Part shown: positions 17,149 through 24,546 of the stretch, piece by piece | Numbering within the stretch: position 1 is the stretch's first letter | Layout: every line of letters begins with the position of its first letter | Assembly: GCA_964501275.1 (NCBI GenBank) | Contig: CAZCSP010000011.1 | Coordinates: forward strand, 61,315 to 125,314 | Direction of reading: 5' to 3' | Source: 55-13 sp964501275 | Lineage (GTDB): Bacteria > Armatimonadota > Fimbriimonadia > Fimbriimonadales > Fimbriimonadaceae | DNA length: 64,000 bases | Notes under the pieces: generated by a model | The model's input: the letters and a program-made list of their open reading frames with translations, nothing else | Databases searched by the model: none | Told to the model about the DNA's origin: nothing | Position numbers and translations under genes: made by a program

Positions 17149-17344
17149 CATGGGCGTCCCGCCCATGTGTATCAAGACCGTCCCGGTCTTGCATCTGACT
17201 CCCTCTCCTCCAAGTGGTTCGTCTTGGAGGAGAGGGTCGGGGTGAGGAGGTGCCGGGAGATTGGAGTCGCCGCAAGGCTTGTACAGAACTCCAAAATCCG
17301 AAATCCGAAATCTCGACAGGAGCCCCGGCACAATCATCCGGGGT
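17149..17344. repeat. Palindrome cluster and composite repeat, copy A
   Basis: Three hairpins stand in a row: CATGGGCG-tcc-CGCCCATG at 17149-17167, AAGACCG-tcc-CGGTCTT at 17174-17190, and a perfect 14-bp stem at 17201-17214/17223-17236 (CCCTCTCCTCCAAG/CTTGGAGGAGAGGG). From 17196 to about 17345 the sequence aligns with the reverse complement of 21374-21520, including AGAACTCCAAAAT and the CGGCACAAT end. The first two hairpins recur at 55071-55115. Confidence 0.75.
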
Positions 17345-18451
17345 CTACGGGTCGCTTCTGTCCTGGGCCAACTTCTTACCCGCCGAGGTGAGGCTGAGGG
17401 CGCCGTCTTGGTTGTGGATGAGGTTTTGCTGTTCGGCCTTCTGAACGATCCGCAACGCCCGTTCCGCCTCCCAGCCCAGTTCCTGCTCCAAATGCATCAG
17501 GGTGCTTTCTCGGGCTTGGTCGGGGGTGGATTCGTGGGTGGCGAGGTGCATGACCAACACCTCGGTCGCGAACTGCCAGCGTTGCCTGCGCCTTCGGAGA
17601 GCCTGGGAGACCAAACCTTGTTGAGGAGCGGCCAGGAGGGTGATGCCGAAGACCAAGCCTAGGGTAACGGCGATCATACCGCTGGGGGAGACGTCCCAGA
17701 CGGTGGAGAGGCCATAGCCTGCCAGCCCGGAAAGCGCCCCGATCAGCATCGAAATCCCGATCAATTGGGGGAGGCGGCGGGTGAGGAGGTAGGCAGTGAC
17801 GGGGGGGACGATGATGAGCGCCACCGACAAGATCGCCCCGACCGCGCTAAAGGCCCCCACCGTCGTCACCGCCACCACTCCCATCAGGAGATAGTGCAGG
17901 AGAACCGGTGCGAATCCCAAGGAAGCCGCCAAACCCGCATCGAAAGTGGACAGCTTCAACTCCTTGTAGAACAGGCCCAGGAAGAGGGCGTTCACCAAGG
18001 TCAGGCCGCCCAAGACCCACAGCGACTGCGGCCCGAGATCTCGCCCATTCACCGTCAGGGTATCGAACGGGGCAAAGGCGATCTCGCCGTAGAGGACGGC
18101 GTCGGTGTCGATATGGACGTTGGCCAGATACTTGGAGACCACGAAGACACCGATCGCGAAGAGGAAGGGAAAGACGATCCCAATCGCCGCGTCCTCTTTC
18201 ACCCGCCGACTCTTGGTGAGCGCTTCCACCAGAACCACGGTCAGCAGTCCCGCCAGGGCCGCGCCGAGGAAGCCAACGAAGATATTCGGCCCCTTGGCCA
18301 GCACATAGCCGCCGACCAGCCCCGGAAGGATGGCGTGGCTGATTGCGTCCGCCATCATCGCCATGCGCCTTAGCACTAGGAAGACCCCAGCCAGGGCACA
18401 GGAGAGCCCTGCCGCCACGGCGACCAGCGCGATCTGCTGGCTGGAACTCAC
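17345..18451 (-). CDS. Metal ABC transporter permease with C-terminal winged-helix-like domain
   Basis: A 368-residue protein starting GTG at 18451, which overlaps the stop of the first permease (GTGA). Residues 1 to about 270 form an ABC-3 permease of the ZnuB/MntB/TroCD family (MADAISHAILPGLVGGYVLA; VHIDTDAVLYGEIAF). The remaining roughly 95 residues are soluble and helical (FATEVLVMHLATHESTPDQA to AGKKLAQDRSDP) and resemble a DtxR/MarR-like winged helix. A comparable permease-repressor fusion is known in Chlamydia YtgC-YtgR, where the regulator is released by cleavage; whether that holds here is inference. Last gene of the transporter operon. Confidence 0.82.
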   Translation of the reverse strand: MSSSQQIALVAVAAGLSCALAGVFLVLRRMAMMADAISHAILPGLVGGYVLAKGPNIFVGFLGAALAGLLTVVLVEALTKSRRVKEDAAIGIVFPFLFAIGVFVVSKYLANVHIDTDAVLYGEIAFAPFDTLTVNGRDLGPQSLWVLGGLTLVNALFLGLFYKELKLSTFDAGLAASLGFAPVLLHYLLMGVVAVTTVGAFSAVGAILSVALIIVPPVTAYLLTRRLPQLIGISMLIGALSGLAGYGLSTVWDVSPSGMIAVTLGLVFGITLLAAPQQGLVSQALRRRRQRWQFATEVLVMHLATHESTPDQARESTLMHLEQELGWEAERALRIVQKAEQQNLIHNQDGALSLTSAGKKLAQDRSDP

Positions 18452-19344
18452 GCGCCCTCCTCCCCGAATCGAACCCGACGACGGCGAATCCAATCCCACA
18501 CCAAGCCCTGGGCGGAGCCGAAGAAGAGGGAGACGATGACCACGATCCCCAGGCAGATAACGATAGTCGGCCCGGTGGGGACATCCTCCTCCAGGACACT
18601 GAAGATCGACCCCGCCAAACCCGCCCCGGCTCCGATCAGGGCCGAGTAGAGAACCATCCGCAACAGGGAGTGGGTCCACTGGCGGGCGGCGGCGGCGGGA
18701 GCTACCAGCATTGCCGACATGAGGACCACTCCCACCGTGTTCAGCCCGATGACGATGGCGACCACCAGGAGACCGGTCAGCAATGCGCCGAGGGCATGCG
18801 TCTTCATCCCCAGGGTCCCTGCGAACTCGGGGTCAAAGGCCAGCAGTTTGAACTCCTTGAAAAGCAGGGCGACGATCCCCAAAGCGAGGCCGCCCAAGAC
18901 CGCCATCGTGACCACCTGCTCCTGAACCAGGGCTGCCGCCTGTCCAAAGAGGAACTTGTCAAGGCCCGCCTGGCCCGCGTCGTTGCCCTGCTGGATCACG
19001 GTCAACAGGACGACGCCCAAGCCGAAGAAGACGGTGAGGACGATCCCGAGAGCCGATCCCGAGTCGATGCGGGTCCGACGAACGATATGGAGAATCGCCA
19101 GCATCCCGATCCACCCCGCCACCGCCGCACCCAGCATCAGGACCAGCGGGGTCTTGCTCCCGGTGAGCATGAAGGCGAGGCAAACTCCGGGCAGGGCGGC
19201 GTGGGAAAGCGCGTCGCCCATCAGCCCCTGGCGACGCAGGATCGCAAACGACCCCAAGACCCCGCTCACCACGCCCAACACCGCCGACCCGAGCGCGACG
19301 TTGCGCAGGGTGTAGTCGAAGATCAGGTCGTGGAGCAGGCTCAT
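18448..19344 (-). CDS. Metal ABC transporter permease
   Basis: A 298-residue ABC-3 family inner-membrane permease with eight to nine hydrophobic segments and family motifs LRRQGLMGDALSHAALPGVCLAF near residue 37 and IDSGSALGIVLTVFFGLGVVLL near 92. It ends in a short soluble basic tail (IRRRRVRFGEEGA). It overlaps the ATPase gene upstream and the second permease downstream, so the transporter probably uses a permease heterodimer. Substrate is Zn or Mn as judged from the binding protein. Confidence 0.9.
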   Translation of the reverse strand: MSLLHDLIFDYTLRNVALGSAVLGVVSGVLGSFAILRRQGLMGDALSHAALPGVCLAFMLTGSKTPLVLMLGAAVAGWIGMLAILHIVRRTRIDSGSALGIVLTVFFGLGVVLLTVIQQGNDAGQAGLDKFLFGQAAALVQEQVVTMAVLGGLALGIVALLFKEFKLLAFDPEFAGTLGMKTHALGALLTGLLVVAIVIGLNTVGVVLMSAMLVAPAAAARQWTHSLLRMVLYSALIGAGAGLAGSIFSVLEEDVPTGPTIVICLGIVVIVSLFFGSAQGLVWDWIRRRRVRFGEEGA

Positions 19345-20078
19345 CGGTCCAAAAAGGCGATCTTGCCTCCGTAGGCGCGCTGGAGGTTGTCGGGCGTGAA
19401 GGTCTCGGCGACGGGGCCGGTCGCGATCAGGCGCACGTTGAGGAGGACCACCCGGTCGAAGTAGGTCGGCACGGTGTCCAGGTCGTGATGCACGACCACC
19501 ACCGTCTTCCCCGCGTCGCGCAGTTTCTTCAGGATGTCGACGATGGCGACTTCCGTCGTCGCGTCCACCCCGGCAAAGGGCTCGTCCATGAAATAGAGCC
19601 GGGCGCTCTGGGCCAGGGCGCGGGCGAGGAAGACGCGCTGTTGCTGTCCGCCAGAGAGTTGGCTGATCTGGCGCTTGGCGAAGTCGGCCATGCCGACCTG
19701 CTCCAGGCAGTCGAGGGCAGTGAGGCGTCCAGCCTTGCCCGGTCGTTTGAACCAGCCGTAGTGTCCATAGAGCCCCATCTCAACCACATCCAACACATCG
19801 GTGGGAAAGTCCCAATCCACGCTCCCGCGCTGGGGGACGTAGCCAACAGCCTTACGGTTCAGGTCGTACTTCTCGCCAAAGATGCGGATGGTGCCAGCGG
19901 CCGCGGGGACCAGGCCGAGGATCGTCTTGATGAGGGTGCTCTTTCCCGCCCCGTTTGGCCCGACGATGGCGGTCAGGCTGCCGTTGGGGATGTCGAGATC
20001 GACGTCCCACAGGACCGGCTTTTCCTCATAGGCGACGGTGAGGTCGCGGACATAGACTGCCGGAACCGCTTCACTCAT
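19341..20078 (-). CDS. Metal ABC transporter ATP-binding protein
   Basis: A 245-residue ABC ATPase. Walker A GPNGAGKST at residues 40-48, Q-loop in GYVPQRGSVDWDFP, signature QLSGGQQQRVFLARAL near residue 138, Walker B RLYFMDEPFAGVD and the switch histidine in VVVHHDLDTV. The VPQRGSVDWDFP wording is typical of Mn/Zn importers (MntB/ZnuC/TroB). Start overlaps the binding-protein gene by 4 nt and its stop overlaps permease 1, so all four genes form one tightly coupled operon. Confidence 0.93.
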   Translation of the reverse strand: MSEAVPAVYVRDLTVAYEEKPVLWDVDLDIPNGSLTAIVGPNGAGKSTLIKTILGLVPAAAGTIRIFGEKYDLNRKAVGYVPQRGSVDWDFPTDVLDVVEMGLYGHYGWFKRPGKAGRLTALDCLEQVGMADFAKRQISQLSGGQQQRVFLARALAQSARLYFMDEPFAGVDATTEVAIVDILKKLRDAGKTVVVVHHDLDTVPTYFDRVVLLNVRLIATGPVAETFTPDNLQRAYGGKIAFLDR

Positions 20079-20986
20079 TTAAGGGCCTTCACGATGGTAT
20101 CGACGTTGTGCCGCACCATTCCGATGTAGGTTCCTTCCGGCGTCCCATCTTGTCCCATCGCATCGGAGAACAGTTCGCCGCCGATGGACACGTTCCAACC
20201 CCGCGACTGCACCGCCTTTTGCAGGGCCTCGATGGTGGATTTCGGCACACTGCTCTCCACGAAGATCGCCTTGATCTTCCGGTTGGCGATGGTGTTGGCG
20301 ATGGTCCGCAAAGCTCCGGCTCCGGCCTCGGTCGCGGTGCTGGTCCCCTGAATGCCGATCACCTCGAACCCGTATCGCCGCCCGAAGTAGCCGAAGGCGT
20401 CGTGAGCGGTGATCAGGACGCGCTGTTCCTTCGGCACTTTCGCGACCTCGGTTTCGATATAGGCGTGGAGTTCGTCCAGTTGCTTCAGATAGTCGTCGGC
20501 GTTCTTGGCAAAGGTCTCTTTGGCGGCAGGCCTGACTTTGATGAGCCCATCCCGCACGGACTCGACCGCATACTTCCAGAGGGTCACATCGAACCAGATG
20601 TGGGGATCGAACTTGCCATGGAACTCGGGAGGCTCACGCAGTTCGCTCTGAGGGATTTTCTCGCTCACCGGATAGGTGGGGGTGCCCTTGCTCGCCATCT
20701 TCACAAAGATGTCCGTCATGCGCCCCTCCAACTCCAACCCGCCATAGAAGACGATCTGCGCATTGTCCAGCTTCTTCACGTCTCCGGCGGTGGCCCGGTA
20801 GAGGTGGGGATCGACGCCGGGACCCATCAGGCCGATAGACTCCACCTGGTCCCCGCCCACGTTCGCCACGATGTCGCGGATCATGCCGACGGTCGAGACC
20901 GCGTTCACTTTTCCGCCCGCCTCCTTTTGGCTGGAGCCACAACCGATAGCGACAAGGATGACAGGCAAACATTGGATAATTTTCAT
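20075..20986 (-). CDS. Metal ABC transporter substrate-binding lipoprotein (TroA/ZnuA-like)
   Basis: A 303-residue cluster A-I binding protein. MKIIQCLPVILVAIGCGSS contains an IGC lipobox (Cys16), predicting a lipid anchor. Metal ligands in expected places are His61 (GVDPHLY), His129 (FDPHIWFD), His195 (ITAHDAFGYF) and Asp275 (GELFSDAMG). Three His plus Asp matches TroA (Zn/Mn); Mn-specific PsaA/MntA proteins have Glu in the third place. There is no long His-rich loop as in ZnuA of enterics. First gene of the operon; the promoter should lie in 20987-21200. Confidence 0.92.
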   Translation of the reverse strand: MKIIQCLPVILVAIGCGSSQKEAGGKVNAVSTVGMIRDIVANVGGDQVESIGLMGPGVDPHLYRATAGDVKKLDNAQIVFYGGLELEGRMTDIFVKMASKGTPTYPVSEKIPQSELREPPEFHGKFDPHIWFDVTLWKYAVESVRDGLIKVRPAAKETFAKNADDYLKQLDELHAYIETEVAKVPKEQRVLITAHDAFGYFGRRYGFEVIGIQGTSTATEAGAGALRTIANTIANRKIKAIFVESSVPKSTIEALQKAVQSRGWNVSIGGELFSDAMGQDGTPEGTYIGMVRHNVDTIVKALK

Positions 20987-20990
20987 GGAT

Positions 20991-21233
20991 TTAGAAGCGA
21001 ATCGAGTATCCCGCGCCGATGAAGAAGTCGGGCGCGTTGCGAGTCAGGCCGATGCCGTAGTGGATGTCGAACTGGCGGTCGGGGCGGAAGCGCTCAAAAG
21101 TCAACCCGCTCTCCACCTGGGTCCTTCCCTTGCCCACAACTAGACCGCTCTCCGTAAAGTCCGGGCGATCCGTGACGATGGGGTCTTCAGATGCGACGAT
21201 TCCAATACCAGCCAAAGCCACCACCCAATTCAT
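20991..21233 (-). CDS. Miniature outer-membrane barrel remnant (Phenol_MetA_deg-like ends)
   Basis: An 80-residue reading frame from ATG 21233 with a signal-like start (MNWVVALAGIGIVAS). TDRPDFTESGLVVGKGRTQVE resembles the beginning of Phenol_MetA_deg-type outer-membrane proteins. The end, APDFFIGAGYSIRF, resembles their C-terminal strand with terminal Phe, but roughly 150-200 residues of barrel expected between are missing. It could be an internally deleted pseudogene or a real two-to-four-strand peptide. It ends four bases before the binding-protein gene and may be its operon leader. Confidence 0.5.
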   Translation of the reverse strand: MNWVVALAGIGIVASEDPIVTDRPDFTESGLVVGKGRTQVESGLTFERFRPDRQFDIHYGIGLTRNAPDFFIGAGYSIRF

Positions 21234-21298
21234 GATCCGACCACTATTTGTATCATTGGCTAAATTTATTTGATTGCACTGGATTTTGTCAAGCCAAT

Positions 21299-21530
21299 AA
21301 GCCCCTTCCTCCCCAAAGGTGGGGGAGGAAGGGGTTGGGGATGGAGGGTTTGAACTGGTAGTTGGAAGCGATCTGTAGGCGGCGGATGCATTGTGCCGCC
21401 GTTCCTGCCGCGATTTCGGATTGCGCATTTTGGAGTTCTATACAAGTTTCACGGCGACTACAAGTGAAACCTCCACCCCCCGGCCCCCTCCTGCAAGACG
21501 AACCACTTGGAGGAGGGGGAGGACGCGGAC
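21299..21530. repeat. Composite palindromic repeat, copy B
   Basis: It starts with a 13-bp hairpin (CCCCTTCCTCCCC at 21302-21314 against 21322-21334). Next come GGAGGGTTTGAACTGGTAGTT, the GTAGGCGGCGG element at 21374-21400, GGAGTTCTATACAAG, and a final hairpin at 21485-21519 around CAAGACGAACCACTTG. Parts align with 17196-17345 in inverted orientation and with 46188-46362 in direct orientation. This fills the gap between the metal transporter and the SMP-30 gene. Confidence 0.75.
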
Positions 21531-21546
21531 GGGTTACAATGCGTTC

Positions 21547-22404
21547 ATGTTAGTCGCCCTCCTCGCCCTCGCCATGCCCTCGCAAATCGACGGCATTCTG
21601 GAAAAAGACGCCAAGGTGGAACAGGTTTGCACCGGGTATCGGTTTACCGAAGGACCGGCTTGGACTCGGGATGGGAAGCTGGTCTTTAGCGACATTCCTG
21701 GCAACCAGGTCCACGTCTGGGATGGGCAGGCGAAGGTGCATCGCGACGACGCGGGCAACCCAAACGGCAACACCATCGGCCCGGATGGGCTTCTCTACAC
21801 GGCCCATCACGGGTCGCGCAACATCACCCGGACCAATAAGGATGGGTCGATTTCGGTGATTGTGGATAAGTTTGAAGGCAAAAAGCTAAACAGCCCGAAC
21901 GACCTGGTCTTCCGCAAAAACGGCGACCTCTACATCACCGACCCGCCCTATGGCCTGGGGCGCCAGACTCCCGAGTTGGACTTCCGGGGCGTCTTCCTCT
22001 TGCGCAAGAGCGGGGAGATGGTCGCGCTGGCCAGAGACTTCACCACCCCCAACGGCATCGTCTTCTCGCCCGACGAGAAAGTCTGCTACGTCGCCGACAC
22101 CCAGAAGCGCCATGTGCGAGCCTTTGACGTGGCCAAAGACGGGACCTTTGAGAATGGCCGGATGTTTATCGCCGACGTCGGCGGCGGCCCTGACGGGATG
22201 CGCGTGGACGAGAAAGGCAACCTCTATGTGACAGCCGGAGGAGTCCATGTGTACAACTCCAAAGGCGACAAGCTGGGCGTTATCCCCGTCCCCGAAGGCT
22301 CCACCAACTGCGCCTGGGGCGACCGAGACGCCAAGACCCTCTACATCACCGCGCAGAAGAGCGTGTACAAAGTGCGGTGCCAGATCAAGGGTGTGAGGTT
22401 CTAG
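21547..22404 (+). CDS. Secreted SMP-30/gluconolactonase family protein
   Basis: A 285-residue six-bladed beta-propeller. The start ATG at 21547 gives a short hydrophobic N-terminus (MLVALLALAMPSQI), probably a signal peptide. Family motifs are YRFTEGPAWTRDGKLVFSDI (metal-ligand Glu in EGPAW), LNSPNDLVFRKNGDLYITDPPYGLG (Asn/Asp ligands) and DGMRVDEKGNLYVTA. These enzymes hydrolyse sugar lactones using one divalent metal. Secretion suggests an extracytoplasmic lactone or a homologue with another role. Upstream lies composite repeat copy B. Confidence 0.88.
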   Translation: MLVALLALAMPSQIDGILEKDAKVEQVCTGYRFTEGPAWTRDGKLVFSDIPGNQVHVWDGQAKVHRDDAGNPNGNTIGPDGLLYTAHHGSRNITRTNKDGSISVIVDKFEGKKLNSPNDLVFRKNGDLYITDPPYGLGRQTPELDFRGVFLLRKSGEMVALARDFTTPNGIVFSPDEKVCYVADTQKRHVRAFDVAKDGTFENGRMFIADVGGGPDGMRVDEKGNLYVTAGGVHVYNSKGDKLGVIPVPEGSTNCAWGDRDAKTLYITAQKSVYKVRCQIKGVRF

Positions 22405-22821
22405 AGGTGGACTCCCCTGTCGCGTTTGAGCTTCATGTGCTCCCCCGACATCCGTCCGCCTGAGACCCGGCCCAGCACTGACTGAGATGTCGGGCGTCTG
22501 ATCCGAGTACCCCCAACACCTTGTTCTCACGCCTGCCGATGCTTGAGGCTAGCGGGTGTTGGGGGAGCTAAAAAACGGCGGCACAATGCATCCGCCGCCT
22601 ACAGTTGGTTTGTGGCACAAACTGCCCCATTGTCCTCAAAAACCGCCACATCTGGCGTTTTAGCCTTGGTTTTGGGATACGCTTCGTCCTGTACCTATCG
22701 AGGGAGCTTTTTGAAACTTGACGGAGTCTATAAAGTTTCGACGGTTCCTCTCATCGACGCTCCACTTTTCGCTCAAAATAGAGCCAGATCAGGGACCGGA
22801 CAATAACAACCAGGGATTATA
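22405..22821. other. 417-bp intergenic region with two repeats
   Basis: No credible gene. It holds a perfect 11-bp inverted repeat CCCCCAACACC (22510-22520) / GGTGTTGGGGG (22555-22565), then a GTAGGCGGCGG-type element in reverse orientation at 22577-22603. The last 200 bases look unique and presumably carry the desaturase promoter; AGGGA sits five bases before its GTG start. No clear -35/-10 pair was found. Confidence 0.6.
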
Positions 22822-24237
22822 GTGGTAGATACAGCAACATCGCATCGCCGTTTCGAGCAGTTCATGGTGGGCATCTTCTTGTTCATGCCCCCAATTGGCG
22901 GACTGATTCTCCTTTACCAAGCTCTTCAGAATCAGGTCGTCTTCTGGCAAACGATCGGCGCTCTGGCCTATATCTGCCTGCTTATTGGAATCCACATCAA
23001 GTGGGTCCGCCCCGCCTTTCGCCGCTATCCGTGGGTGAGCAGCTATGTGGACCTCTATGAGGCCTCCAAACTGCTCAAGTGGCGACATCCCAAACTCGTC
23101 AGGAAAGCCTGGTGGAGCCGGATTTGGCGGTCCGCTTACCGCATCGGCTTTGCCCTACTCTTGATTCCTGGCTTCTACGCGCTCTACTACCTCCACGGCC
23201 ACCACTTCCTGTGGTTCCTGGGAGGCTACGCGGTCGCCGGGTTCGGCATCACCGTCGGCTACCACCGCATCGGCACCCACCCCAGTTTCAAGGCTCATCC
23301 CATTGTCAAAGGCATCCTGCTCGCGATGGGGAGCACTGCCATGCAGGGACCGGCCGGCGAGTGGTTGAAGAAGCACAGCAAGCACCACGCCTTTGGCGAG
23401 ACCAGCGCCGACGTCCACTCGCCCTACGTCTTCGACGAGACTAAGCGCGGCATCTTCAAAGAGCAGGTCTACGCGTTCCTCCACAGCTTCATGATGTGGG
23501 CGTTCCGCGAGCCCAGCCTGATGCGGCCCCGAGGGATGTCGATCGAGCAGTGGCGCGAGCACCTCTTGAAGAACGGCCCCGACCCGGCCACGTTCCGCTA
23601 TCGGGATGAGGACGCCTATCACTGGGAGGCGAAGGACAAGAACGGCAACGTCGTGGCGTCCACCGAGACCCTCATCAAGAAGCGATGGGCCCGGCTGGTC
23701 GAGACGATCATCGGCATCGAGAAAGACCCGGTGGTTAAGTTCATCAGCAACCCTCTGGTCTATCTCTCGATCCTGGTCCTCAGCTTCGCGATCCCCTACT
23801 ACGTGGGCGGAATCAGCCTTTGGGAGTCGCTGGCCCGCGTCTGCTTCCTCAACTGGGTCACCTTCTGCGTAAACTCGGTCTGCCACCTGTGGGGCGAGCA
23901 ACCGTTCGTCACCCCCGACAACTCGCGCAATAACGCCGTCATCGAGATTCTGGCCCTGGGCGAGGGCGGCCACAACACCCACCACAAGTCCGAGCTTTGG
24001 GCCCAGCACGGCGTCTTCGCTTGGCAACTGGACTTGGCGGCTCACGTGGTGAAGACTCTCAGGCTGGTCGGCCTGGCCAAGAACCTGAACCTCGCCACTC
24101 GCCAAGAGGTCATCCGATCCTGGCGGCAATGGCGTCAGCGGGAGCCTTGGATGCAGGGCTACCAGATGAGAACCTACGTAGAAGGTGCGCCCAAAAGGGC
24201 GTTGAAGAAGCTAAAACCCGAACCGGCTAATTCGTAG
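22822..24237 (+). CDS. Fatty acid desaturase (acyl-CoA/acyl-lipid delta-9 type)
   Basis: A 471-residue membrane di-iron desaturase. Three histidine boxes are in place: HRIGTH at residues 148-153, HSKHH at 185-189 and HNTHH at 384-388, with hydrophobic segment pairs before box I and between boxes II and III. It introduces a cis double bond into a saturated acyl chain and so tunes membrane fluidity. It is longer than usual (about 300-380): extra sequence lies between boxes II and III (a roughly 60-residue charged insert around REHLLKNGPDPATFRYRDED) and at both ends. Start GTG 22822 has AGGGA five bases upstream. Confidence 0.92.
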   Translation: MVDTATSHRRFEQFMVGIFLFMPPIGGLILLYQALQNQVVFWQTIGALAYICLLIGIHIKWVRPAFRRYPWVSSYVDLYEASKLLKWRHPKLVRKAWWSRIWRSAYRIGFALLLIPGFYALYYLHGHHFLWFLGGYAVAGFGITVGYHRIGTHPSFKAHPIVKGILLAMGSTAMQGPAGEWLKKHSKHHAFGETSADVHSPYVFDETKRGIFKEQVYAFLHSFMMWAFREPSLMRPRGMSIEQWREHLLKNGPDPATFRYRDEDAYHWEAKDKNGNVVASTETLIKKRWARLVETIIGIEKDPVVKFISNPLVYLSILVLSFAIPYYVGGISLWESLARVCFLNWVTFCVNSVCHLWGEQPFVTPDNSRNNAVIEILALGEGGHNTHHKSELWAQHGVFAWQLDLAAHVVKTLRLVGLAKNLNLATRQEVIRSWRQWRQREPWMQGYQMRTYVEGAPKRALKKLKPEPANS

Positions 24238-24281
24238 GCTGGGGATGAGTTGCGGTCGGTTCGGCCACCTAAGTCTGCGCT

Positions 24282-24336
24282 CCCCCAACACCCTCCATTT
24301 GAGACTTTGGCGAATAGGGCGGCGAGGTGTTGGGGG
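24282..24336. repeat. CCCCCAACACC inverted repeat
   Basis: CCCCCAACACC at 24282-24292 pairs perfectly with GGTGTTGGGGG at 24326-24336 around a 33-nt loop. The same 11-bp stem flanks the desaturase gene on its other side (22510-22565). Here it is just downstream of the desaturase stop and could act as its 3' hairpin. Confidence 0.65.
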
Positions 24337-24380
24337 CTTCCGTGTGGCGGCATCCATGTTCCAACCCCCGACATCTTAAA

Positions 24381-24516
24381 TCACCGGTACGCCAAGCCTC
24401 GCGCAAGCGGATGCCGGGGGAGCCAACTGGTTCTGTGCTCGACCACCAGCAGGCCGCCAAAGCCTAGGATCGTCAAGACGATAGGCGTCCACAGCCAGCG
24501 ACGTTGGGCGTTTTCT
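24381..24516 (-). pseudogene. N-terminal fragment of a paralog of the next gene
   Basis: Read on the minus strand, an open frame contains RRWLWTPIVLTILGFGGLLVVEH and stops at 24381. This closely resembles the beginning of the neighbouring gene (VLWTPIVVAALAFITMVVAER), and the underlying DNA shares GACGCCTATCGTC. No ATG precedes it and it ends after the membrane helix, so it looks like the remnant of a duplicated copy. It might instead encode a tiny membrane peptide. Confidence 0.4.
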
Positions 24517-24546
24517 CCACAGATTCAGGATACAGGATCGGCGGAG

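Noticed and set aside
17149..17344. Insertion sequence at the composite repeat
   Set aside because: No transposase or long terminal inverted repeats are present; it is better described as a non-coding palindromic repeat.
18343..19374. 343-codon plus-strand frame opposite the metal permeases
   Set aside because: Composition (His/Gln/Asp/Arg-rich) is typical of an antisense shadow, and the minus-strand permease has membrane helices and family motifs.
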